The notes under the pieces: generated by a model
Databases searched by the model: none
Told to the model about the DNA's origin: nothing
What the model saw: only the letters and a program-made list of their open reading frames with translations
Made by a program: the position numbers and the translations under genes
Assembly: GCA_024364735.1 (NCBI GenBank)
Contig: JAGFNQ010006440.1
Coordinates: forward strand, 146,794-210,793
Reading direction: 5' to 3'
DNA from: Boesenbergia rotunda
Taxonomy: Eukaryota > Streptophyta > Magnoliopsida > Zingiberales > Zingiberaceae
Length of the DNA: 64,000 bases
Shown: positions 32,968 through 43,209 of the stretch, piece by piece
Layout: each line of letters opens with the position of its first letter
Numbering within the stretch: the first letter of the stretch is position 1

Positions 32968-34315
32968 TTGGGGCTCTGTACAAGCGGATTAACAACCGAG
33001 AGTCAACTACAATGGCTTTGAGAGAAGGTTTTTCCACCACCCGACCTCCCTTCTTCGATGGAGTAGATTACCAATATTGGAGATCGAAGATGGAGTACTA
33101 CCTAAAGATGGACATCAACACTTGGTTCGCTGTGAAGGAGGGTTTTACCCCTCCAAAGGATGACGAAGGCAAAGAACTAGAATCATGGCATTGGACGGCA
33201 GAGCAAACTCAGAAGAGTGAAGCCGGCGCGAAGGCGGTGGTGACTCTACAATGTGGCATGAACAAAGACCAACTCATCAAGGTTGGTCCCTTTACAAGTA
33301 CAAAAGATTTGTGGGATAAGCTTATTGAACTACACGAAGGAACCCGGGATTCAAGAATAGCAAAGAGGGATTTGTTCCTTAACCAACTTCAAAACCTCTC
33401 TATGAAGGAGAGTGAAATCGTAAGTGAGCTCCACAGCAGATTCAAAGAGGTATTGAATAGCCTCCACTCTATTGATGGAAAGGTCGAAAACCGCGACCTT
33501 GTGAGGTATGTGTTAAAAGCCTTTCCAAGGAATGCTTTGTGGTCATCCATGGTGGATGCCTACAAAGTTTCCAAGGACTTATCAATTGTCAAATTAGATG
33601 ATTTGTTTTGTGAAATGGAATTGCATGAAATGGCTAACAAAGGCCCCAAGGAGAAGGGGATTGCCTTAGTTGTAGGAGAAAAGAACAAGAAGAAGAAGGA
33701 GAAGAAGAAGGAGAAGGAAGTCTCCTCATCCTCATCCTCTTTCGAATCCGAGTCTGAATCTGAGGAGGATGGCAGCGGCTCTTCTTCCTCCGAGATGGCC
33801 AATTTCATTAGATGAATGATGAGGAAGGGTCGACGCTTCAAGGGTAAAGGTAACCCAAGTGAAGTTAAGCTTGATAAGAATAATATTACTTGCTTTGAAT
33901 GTAGTAAGAAGGGGCACTTCAAGAAGGACTGCCCAAAGCTCAAAAAGAAGGAGGATAGATCCAAGAAGAAGAAGAAGGCCTTGAAGGCCACTTGGGATGA
34001 ATCATCTTCAAGTTCATCCGATGAAGAGAAGGAGGAGAAGAGTACACGGCATGTGGCACTCATGGCACTTTAAGGAGAAGAAAGCAGTGATGAATCCTCC
34101 AACTCCTCAAACGCGGCTTCATCATCTTCGGATGATGAGGAGGTAATCGCTCCCGAACTTGAGAAATGCTATAGAACAATTGCATGCTTAACCAATATGT
34201 TGAAAAAGTCAAAAATTAATGTTAAATCATTGCAATTAGAAGTTGGCCAATTGAAATCCTCTAGGGATGAGGATGTAGATGATTTACATGTAGAGATGTT
34301 AGAGGATGAGATTAA

Positions 34316-36256
34316 TGTTGATGCAGTCTGGCCCGATTGTTGTTTTGGTGTTGACAACGATTTAAGTTTGGTTGAATGAATTCAGATTAAGTCCAAATGG
34401 ATCTGGGAGATCGTACGCTAGCATGAGAAAAGACCTAGTGGGACTATGTGAAGTGGAAAAGACCTAGTGGGACTAGGCGGAAAAGACCTAGTGGTACTAG
34501 GTGGAAAAGACCTAGTGGGACTAGGTGGAAAAGACCTAGTGGGACTAGGCACACCTAGTGGGACTAGGTGAAAAGTCTTAACTTAGAGGGTTGGGTGAAA
34601 AGTCCTAATTTGGAGGGTTGGGTGAAAAGTCCTAGCTTGGAGGGCTAGGTGAAAAGTCCTAACTTGGAGGGTTAGGTGAAAAGTCCCAACTTGGAGGGTT
34701 AGGTGAAATGTCCCAACTTGGAGGGTTAGGTGAAAAGTTCTAGCTTGGAGGGCTAGGTGAAAAGTCCTAGCTTGGAGGGCTAGGTTGGATGAAATCCTGG
34801 CTTAGAGGATCAAGTCCTAGCTTGGAGGGCTAGGTTGAAGTCCCGGTGAGTGAAACTGGGCACGGAGTCTTGGTCCGAGGGACAGAGCACGAGTCAGGGG
34901 AGGCTGGGAGCCAGTTCTCTTGACTTAGAGTGGGTTTGGCCTTGCCCAGATCGGTCTGGTGACCAATCAGGGAAGTTGGCACGGAGTTCCCTCGTGGATC
35001 GATCTGGTGACCGATCCAGCGATGTCTGATCGGTCTGGTGACCTATCAGGGAGCTTCCAGTAACTTTGGCAAACCTACTATTCGGCTCCTAATCGGTTTG
35101 GTGACCGATCAGGGAGAAACCTTGATCGATCGATCTGAATGATCAACTGTCGCAAGGTTTCTCACCCTTACCGATCAGGCTGGAGTCTGATCAGTCAGGG
35201 AGTGTCCTGATCGATTTGGTGACCGATCAGCCGTGTATTTCCTATGGGATTGTGGCAAGCAGATTTCTGGATCGGTCTGGTGACCGATCTGGTGACCGGT
35301 CAGGGTGACCGATCACATAAACTAGCGATTTCCAATTTCTCACTGTGGACTGATCAGGCTGGAGCCTGATCGGTCAAGACTATACCTGATCGGTCCGGTG
35401 ACCGATCAGAAGCTGAACTTTAATTTGAAATCGATGTCAGATGCTCTGATCGCGTCTGTTTTCTCTGCGCTTTCTCTGATACATTGTGATTTTCTTGTGA
35501 TATGCTTTGCTAAGCGTCTGATGAGCTTGCAGGTAATGGAAGATGACCCAAACAAAGGTGGAGGGTCAACTGGAGACTTTCTTCACGTCAGGTTTGGATG
35601 TTTTCTCTTCACAGGTCTCAACGGCTTCTGGCGTGCGGCTGGCAACTGACGGAGGCTCAGTTGGAGAGGGTCTTCAGTGGACTGAGTGCTCAGGGAGTCA
35701 GGGGGCCAGGCTGTGGCTCAGTGGATGCTGATGGAGAGCCTGGTGATGAGAGTGGAATCTTAAGGCAAAGCTGGAAGCAGAGGAGCGGGACAAGGGTGAA
35801 CAGACAGGAAACTTGGGAAGTTTTGGCTGGGCTGTGCTTGTGCTTGTGCTCTCTGTGTTTTGTGCTTAAGCATTCTACTACATCCTTGTGAGCTTTCCTT
35901 CTCGAGTGTCTCGTGAGCTTATCTTGTATCTATCTGTGAGACAGCTTGTGGAGAGGTTTCTCCACCGAGAAGGAGGCGCTTGATATCCGGTGTTCATAGG
36001 GGCTTGATCTGTCGACGATCAAGGGATCGCCCACCTTACGGGCACGTCAAGGACTAGGGGCAAATTATCCCCGAACCTTGTACATCTCTGTCTTAGCGTT
36101 TGTTTGGTTTGCATTTCCTTCTCTGCTTTGTTCTTTGTTCTGCATTTTCTTCCGCTGCTAATCTGATCACGCAGAAAACCTCAAAGAGCAACTTGTGGGT
36201 GTCTGGCTACATTCACCCCCCCCCCCCCCGCCTCTCTAGCCATCCAAGGTCCAACA
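34316..36256 (+). mobile_element. Solo S2 LTR with target duplication ATTAA
   Basis: 1941 bp from TGTTGATGCAGTCTGG to GGTCCAACA. ATTAA lies on both sides (34311-34315 and 36257-36261). It contains GGG-loop hairpins (34440-34565), TTGGAGG-loop hairpins (34565-34850) and palindromes (34940-35410). Confidence 0.95.
34440..34850 (+). repeat. S2 LTR hairpin arrays, GGG and TTGGAGG loop types
   Basis: CCTAGT-GGG-ACTAGG (34463-34477) repeats several times. Then CCTAGC-TTGGAGG-GCTAGG (34631-34649) and CCTAAC-TTGGAGG-GTTAGG (34658-34676) alternate. Confidence 0.9.
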
Positions 36257-36648
36257 ATTAAATCTTTGAAAATTGAAGTTGAAAAATTGAAATCCTCTAG
36301 GGATGAGGATGTTGATGATTTGCATGTTGAATTGTTAAAAGATGAGAACAAATCATTGAAGAGTGAAGTTGAGAAACTCAAGAGTGTTCTTGAGAAATTC
36401 TCAACAAGCTCAAAGACCTTAGACATGATTTTGAATGCCCAAAGGGCAGTCTACAATAGGGCCGGTATTGGTTACCGACCCAAAGAACCATCTTTTGTGT
36501 CCTTAATGTCTAGGATTGATGTTAGACAATCTAAGACATCCATGGTTCAAAAGAAAGTTGTCAAGGCATGGGTACCGAAGTCTTTTTAGTAAGTGCTTTA
36601 GGTCCCAAGGTTTGGGTACCTAAAATTTCTATTTTTCGAATTGTGTAG

Positions 36649-39600
36649 GTTGTGATTGAGGGGGAGTATCTATCAACTTGGTTCATTGATAGTGGATGCT
36701 CCAAACACATGACCGGGGATAGATCATTGTTTACCACACTTCAAAGAAAAAGTAGAGGTAATGTTTCATTTGGTAACAATGGTAGTCTTAAGGTCATAGG
36801 AATAGGAGACATTCAAATATCCAAATGTCTTAGAATTAAAATGTCCTTCTAATAAAGGGGATGACATTTAATCTCCTAAGTGTCAGTCAATTGTGTGATG
36901 CGGGTTACACAATTGATTTTCAACCAAGTCAATGTCTAGTTAGACAACATGACACCTTTGACATGGTACTAGTAGGAACAAGAGTAGATAACATTTACCA
37001 AGTTTCCTTTAAAAGTGCTATTAATGCTTTTGCTAAGTGTCTCATGTCAAAAGAAGAGGAGTCCACCCTTTGGCATCGGAGACTAGCACACGTGAACATG
37101 AAGAATATCCGAAAGTTGGCCAACAAGGAATTAGTTCGTGGCTTACCAAGCTCAAATGGGTAAGCAAACAAAATCTGCACATAAAGGTAAAAGCACTGTA
37201 AGTACTTCTACCGCATTGGATTTACTTCATATGGACTTGTTTGATTGTAGCACTATCATATCATTGAATGGAAGTAGATATTGCTTTGTTATCATTGATG
37301 ATTTTACTAGGTATACATGGACTTATTTTCTTAAATATAAGGACCAAACCTTAGATGTTTTCATTTCTTTTTGTAGAAGAGTAGAAAATGAAAAATCATC
37401 ATCAATTAAGACAATAAGAAGTGATCATAGAGGTGAATTTCAAAACCAACGATTTTTAGAATTTTATCAAGATACTGGGTATAGACACGAGTTCTCCACT
37501 CCTAGAACACCACAACAAAATGGTGTTGCAGAGAGGAAGAACCGTGTTCTACAAGAGGCTGCACAAAGCATGCTTAATGAGTATTCATTACCGAGTTACT
37601 TATGGGCTGAAGCTGTAAATACAGCTTGCTATGTGCAAAATCGAGTCCTCATCCATAGATTTCTTGGAAAGACTCCACATGAACTTTGGTTTGGAAAACC
37701 ACCTATGATTAAACACCTTAGGGTGTTTGGTTGTAAGGTATTTATCCTAAACACCAAGGACCACCTTGGAAAGTTCACGGCAAAAGCTGATGAAGGGATA
37801 CTGGTCGGGTACTCCCTAGTTAGCAAAGCCTACCGAGTCTACAATAAGAAATCTAGATTGGTTGAAGAGTCTTCTGATGTTGTTTTTGAAGAAATTCCAA
37901 AAGCAAATGGACAACCAGAAGATGAAGTCCAATTCGAACTTAGGAGACTAAGTTTGAATGAAAGTCTAAATGTTGTTGATGGTGATGAATCCGATGACGG
38001 TGAGCCTAGACAACTCATAGATCAACCGGATCCTGAGGCTGAGCTGGTGTCTAGTGAAACCATTCAAGAAGCACCACCAACACCTAGGCAAACTATATTA
38101 GCCTCTAGTCATCCCCAAGACCAAATTGTTGGAGGCATCCATCATGGGGTTAGGACTAGATCATTCTTTAGGAATGAGGCTAATGAAGTTGCCCTAATTT
38201 CTGAAATTAAACCTAAGAAAATTGATGAAGCATTAAATGATCCCGATTGGATCATTGCGATGCAAGATGAACTAGGTCAATTTGAAAGAAGTCAAGTTTG
38301 GGACTTAGTCCCTAGACCTAAGAAGACCACCATTATTGGAACCAAATGGGTCTTCAAAAATAAACTAAACCATAAGGGAGAAATCATGAGAAACAAGGTA
38401 CGCTTTGTAACCAAGGGCTACAGTCAAGTTAAAGGCCTTGATTATGATGAGACCTATGCTCCCGTGGCACGATTAGAGTCCATCCGATTGATGCTTGCAT
38501 TTGCAGCACATCGTGGTTTCAAGCTATATCAAATGGATGTCAAATCGGCTTTTCTAAATGGTTTAATAAGAGAAAAGGTCTATGTCGAACAACCTCCGGG
38601 GTTTGAGAGTACTGAATTCCCAAACCACGTATTTAAGCTCAAGAAGGCACTTTATGGCCTTAAACAAGCACCCCGAGCTTGGTATGAGCGGTTGTCGACG
38701 TTCCTAATTTAAAAAGGCTTTATTAGAGGCCAAGTAGACCCTACACTGTTTCTACGTAGAGATGGTGACAATATATTTGTAGCCCAAGTGTATGTCCATG
38801 ACATAATTTGTGGCTCGAACAACAAGGGCTATTTAAATGAGTTTATTGGACACATAGAGAGTGAATTTGAAATGAGTCTAGTGGGAGAGTTGACTTTCTT
38901 CCTTGGACTTAAGATCAAACAAATCCGAGATGAGATCTATATGCACCAATCAAAATATACTCAAAGGATGCTTCGAAAATTCAATATGAGTGATTTAAAA
39001 GAGGTAACCACTCCCATGGCAACGAATACAAGATTAGACAATGATGAGAGTAGTAAACTTGTTGATTTAACTCAATATCGGAGCATGATAGGTAGTTTGC
39101 TATACCTCACAGCTAGTCGACCTGATATTCTTTTTGCTGTGGGTATATGTGCTAGGTATCAAGTATGTGCCAAGGAATCTCATTTAATTGCTATTAAGAG
39201 AATTTTGAGATATCTTAAGGGCACAATTGGAGTTGGTCTTTAGTACCCCCGTACCGAGTCTTTTGACCTAATTGGCTATACCGATTTCGACTATGCTGGG
39301 TGCAAGTTGGATCGGAAAAGCATAAGTGGGGGTTGCCAATTCCTAGGATCATCTCTAGTTAGTTGGTCAAGTCGGAAGCAATATTGTGTTGCTGTCTCCA
39401 CAACCGAGGCAGAGTATATCGCCATGGGAGAGAGTATATCGCAATTGTTGTGGATGATCCATACTCTAGAGGACTATGGATTAAGCTACAAGGGTGTGCA
39501 AGTGTTGTGTGACAACATTAGCACAATTAACCTAACCAAGAATCTGGTCCATCACTCTAGAACCAAACATATTGAAGTGTGTCACCACTTCATTAGAGAT

Positions 39601-39735
39601 CATGTTGCTAGAGGAGATGTTGTACTCTCGTATGTAGAGTCCAAATCAAATTTAGCGGATATTTTCACTAAACCACTCCCCGAAAATGAGTTTAGCTTCT
39701 TAAGAAGGGAGTTGGGAATGTGTCACGCTTCTTAG
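36649..39735 (+). pseudogene. S2 pol: protease, integrase, RT, RNase H
   Basis: Pol follows gag after a TAG in the same original frame. The protease site reads WFIDSGCSKHMTGD (about 36680). A one-base loss near 36848 and a small deletion near 37140, in the zinc-binding part of integrase, displace the frame and then restore it. The integrase core keeps D-D-E motifs (LLHMDLF, IRSDHRGEF, NGVAERKNR). RT has TKWVFKNK and YQMDVKSAFLN. The catalytic YVDD reads YVHD (about 38791), so polymerase activity is lost. RNase H has DYAGCKLDRKSISGG, TTEAEYIA, LCDNIS and ends ADIFTKPL near 39675. Nonsense codons lie at 38710-38712 and 39241-39243. Domain order marks Ty1/copia; the LTR and purine-tract features point to the sirevirus lineage. 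Confidence 0.92.
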
Positions 39736-40937
39736 ACATCAAAATGCATTCAAAATCCCTCATGATCAATTCGAATTGTTGGGAAACAATTGGGTAACTT
39801 GGGGACATCTCACACAAACTATAAGGTTTACCAAAACGTTTTTGTTTGCTAGATATGGGGTGAGATGCTAGGATCAATTGAATTTCTCAAAATGTCAATG
39901 CATCCCTTGAGAAATTTGGTTGACGAGTTAAAAATCACTTCGGTGACCAAGTATGGGGAAACCCAATGCATAACATATATGTACTTGGCTCCATGATCAT
40001 ACTTGGACATTCCAATCAAAGAAACTTGATTGGAGGCTTGAATTTGATACAAACTTGCTTGAAATTGCTTGAATGATTGTTGATTGAGTTTGACTCCACT
40101 TGGGTGGAGCAAAGTGATTTGTCAAACCTATAAGGACCTTTGATCCTTCCTCAGGGATCAATCTTAGTCAAGGGATCACTTCCAAGATCGATAACTCTCA
40201 TTAGATCTTGTCCGGAATCACTTGGAAGTCTGAAACTGAAAGTTTCAGATCGTATCAGGAATTACCAGGAAGCCTGATCGGTCACCGGACCGATCAGGCG
40301 TAGGGCTGATCGGCCCCCGGACCGATCTGGACCCCTCCTGTGGTGATCGGTCCACAGATCGATCAAGAAGGTCACAGAACCCTTCACGAAAATTGACCAA
40401 ACATTCTGTGTTGGTCTGGATCGGTCCCCAGACCAATCTGGCACCCTGTGGTGATCGGTCCACAGATCGATCAAGGGGCTTACAGGAAAACCTCCAAACC
40501 TACTGTTCGCTTCCTGATCGATCAGCCGATCGATCAGGAGCCTGCCTGATCGGTCACCCCGGCCGATCAGGACCAGGCCAGTCTGATCAGGATGGTGCCT
40601 GATCGGTCTGGGCGCTCTTATATCGAACGGTGATCCGTTCGATCACATTAAATTGTGGTTGGTGGGCCGATCCACAAACGGATTAATTCCTCCTAAACCC
40701 TTTCTTCCCAAGCCCTAGCGCCAAAACTCTCACCTTTTGTGCGTGCGATCGTCTTCCTCTCCTCCTCTTGCGTGCGAGCTTCTGTGCGTGATCCTGCCAA
40801 GGTTTCCTACGAGCCCCTCTTTGTCTTTTGCAAGTTTCTTTCTTGCTCAAGGTCTTGAGCACATCTCTTGCGCCGTGACCTTTCCCCTGCGCGAGTCCTT
40901 CTTCGAGCCTTCAGGATTTTCTCCAACCAACTCGCAA
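39736..40937 (+). other. Non-coding region between pol and env-like ORF
   Basis: No credible gene. It contains the conserved stem-loop (39806-39867) and GATCGGTC/GACCGATC palindromes (40260-40640) like those of the S2 LTR, followed by a CT-rich leader-like stretch. Confidence 0.65.
39806..39867 (+). ncRNA. Conserved stem-loop candidate, S2 copy
   Basis: CATCTCAC (39806-39813) pairs with GTGAGATG (39860-39867). The loop shares ATAAGGTTTA and TAGATATGGGG with the two S1 copies although surrounding sequence does not align. Confidence 0.5.
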
Positions 40938-42495
40938 ATGGCACCTAAGTAAGCATTTCTGTCAGTTTTCCTTACAGATCAGTTCATAGATTATGAGTTT
41001 ATGCTAATCATGATCTTCATTTTGTGCTGTGGTGTGTCTTGTGCTGTGACATTATGATTCTTCTGTGACCTTTCCTTGTCATGTTACTGATTAAACCTCA
41101 TCTCACTTGATCAATTCCTTGGGTTATGACTATTTTGTTCAATGGCCTACCTTGATCACTCTATACCATGACCATTTCTTTATTGATCTTGTGATCCTTC
41201 AATCTGTGGCTTGATTATCAATTTGTGTCATGATCCAATCGATATCTGATCTTGATCAAATCTATTTCCATGATCAATTCTTCAAATCCATTAGAAGATC
41301 ATCCAAGGGAAAAGAACCAGTGGAGGGCATCTCAAAGGGCAAAGCCCCTTCTTCTTCCGCGCCCTCCCGAAGGCCTCAGCCTTCTTCAAGTTCTCGTTTT
41401 CCCAATGCATACCTGGAACAAACCTTCCAAACTAGAACCTTTAAACTTCTACCTTGCAGATCGATTGAAAGGACTTTCTTATATAAGCACTGCCCCTCTA
41501 TTAAAGAGGTGGTTGATTTCTATATTCTTGAATTTTTCATTTCTCTCAAGCGGACCATAAATGTTGATCTTGTGTCCGAATTCTACAACAACTTGCAACC
41601 ATGACCACAAGGGGGTTTTGGGTATACAACTCGGGTAGCCAAAACCAACCTTAACTTTACCAACAAAAACTTTTCAAAATTTCTTAGTTGTCGACGATCG
41701 CCTAATTTTTACTCTATCTATCCTGCGATCCCGGACCCGTTACTGCCTCCATTTGTGGGAGTCACCCCCGACTCGATCTACGAGTATTTCTTTCGACATC
41801 CTAGGCCAGTTGGCCTCGATGAGTTAGGGCCCGACTTCCCGACCTTTGCTGCTCTTCGTCTTTCCCCTGATGATTATATTCTTTTCAAGATAATCACCAA
41901 CTGCATCCTGTCGATCATTTCCAAACCTCTCAGTGAGATTCGTTCTTATCATTGTTTGCTACTCTATGCGATGCATCGCCATCTGGAGTATGATCTCACG
42001 GCGTGCCTTATCTTTTCCTTCATAGCATATAGCGAGCCCGGACGACGCACAGTCTACATGCCATATGGACACATTATCACTGATTGGCTCCAGTCAGTCA
42101 GTATCGATGTGTCCAAGGGTCGGATGGTGTCGATGGTTCGACAAGACTGTCGACTTGGGAAACGTGTGTTTGCCAAGTCTGGTATTGTTGTCAAACCTCA
42201 GGGCCAGGGTCTTATATGGAAGGATGGGCGGGGTCTAGGGGAGCTACCACGGGCGGCCCACGTACAGGTACCAGCAGCTCCGGCTGTACATCTTGAGGCG
42301 CCCGCTGCAGTAGACTATGAGTACAATCCAGATCCCGATTTACGATTGCAGATCGCGGAGCTCAAGCAGTCCATGGACCATCGATTACACCTGTTGGAGC
42401 TCGGGCAGACGACATTTCAGACGGAGCTCCGATCCGAGATTTCTGGTCTGCGTGCTAGTCAGGAGGAGTATCAGTCTGCGATGCTGACCCAGTAG
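40938..42495 (+). pseudogene. Env-like (extra) ORF of the S2 sirevirus, probably with an intron
   Basis: Sireviruses can carry an extra ORF between pol and the 3' LTR, often called env-like; its function is unproven. Here one frame runs from about 41230 to 42495, broken only by a TGA at 41602-41604. It has a basic serine/proline-rich start (SSKGKEPVEGISKGKAPSSS), a hydrophobic middle (NCILSIISKPLSEI, LLLYAMHRHLEY, ACLIFSFIAY) and a C-terminal coiled coil (LRLQIAELKQSMDHRLHLLE). No clear signal peptide is seen. An ATG at 40938 is followed after 11 bases by a donor-like GTAAGC. Acceptors at 41293-41294 or 41296-41297 would both join it in frame. The hydrophobic pieces are short and partly charged, so membrane insertion is doubtful. 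It resembles plant transposon proteins of unknown role. Confidence 0.6.
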
Positions 42496-43195
42496 CCGTC
42501 CTGGGTCGAGGAGTGGCGCGTGTGGGCGGCTGGTCATCCATACCAGTCTGCCCTTCCTGGAGATGCGCCCTCTGCCAGTGCTGCACCAGAGTCGGTTGCT
42601 CCTGATGATGACACGATGGATGACCCTATGTAGGATGCTGACCACCCCACTGACGATTGATTGTACTCTGCTCTTAATTTGTGGTATTTGACTATCTAAC
42701 GAATCTGTCCGTTATGACTATTTGCCTGTTATGGCCTGGTGTTGACTTAGATGCTATGTGTTGCATCTGCTATGACTGATTGTTATGGATGCTTTTACTA
42801 TATTATGCTTATTGTTGGTTTATATAGTTACTCATATAACTATCATCCTGATGAATGCGTTGCTATGATTATGCTTATGTCTACCATGTCCATATGATAC
42901 ATATGCTTGCTTTGCCATGACTTACATCTATCATATGTATTTCATATGCTTTCAAAATAAATCATATCTTTTGTTGTTTTGGGACACCCCTAGGGTTGAG
43001 GGGGAGAATGGTTAAACTTAACAACCCGTCTCCAGGCCCTTTTAGGTGTTTGACAAAGGGGGAGAGTGAGGTTGGTTAAGTTTAGGACGATTATGAGTTT
43101 AATGGTTGTAGGGGGAGGATCATGATTCTCCTACAATTCTAATTTGTGATAATTGGTTTCAAATCCCTAAACTTAAAATCGGATTGTCAAACAAC
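42496..43195 (+). other. 3' non-coding region with repeated purine tracts
   Basis: No gene. GGGGGAG tracts near 43000, 43058 and 43111 precede the main tract, as in the outer S2 element. Confidence 0.75.
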
Positions 43196-43209
43196 AAAAA
43201 GGGGGAGAT
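43196..43209 (+). promoter_or_regulatory. Polypurine tract of the second S2 element
   Basis: AAAAAGGGGGAGAT directly before the LTR start at 43210. Confidence 0.9.

Larger units (their letters stand above)
33012..36648 (+). pseudogene. S2 gag, interrupted by a solo LTR
   Basis: Gag starts at 33012 (MALREGFSTTRPPFFDG), 45 bases after the primer site. The UBN2-type domain spans about residues 1-230, then come a KKKKEKKKEKE tract, a serine/acid stretch, a CCHC knuckle CFECSKKGHFKKDC (about 33894-33935) and a coiled coil. A TGA (33813-33815) and a TAA (34071-34073) interrupt the frame. The solo LTR 34316-36256 sits in the coiled-coil region; both sides are in frame if it and one ATTAA copy are removed. 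A one-base loss near 36586 shifts the frame just before a TAG (36646-36648) that separates gag from pol. The coiled-coil segment is duplicated in tandem across the insertion point (residue motif KSSRDEDVDDLHVE occurs twice), unlike the outer copy. Confidence 0.88.

Noticed and set aside
40737..40952. 71-codon ORF before the env-like gene, as a secreted peptide
   Set aside because: Pyrimidine-rich leader gives hydrophobic Ser/Leu codons; better explained as untranslated leader with the ATG at 40938 as the meaningful start.
41755..42495. Independent gene starting at 41755
   Set aside because: The start would be GTG, and the frame is continuous upstream to a TGA at 41602, so it is the second half of the env-like ORF.
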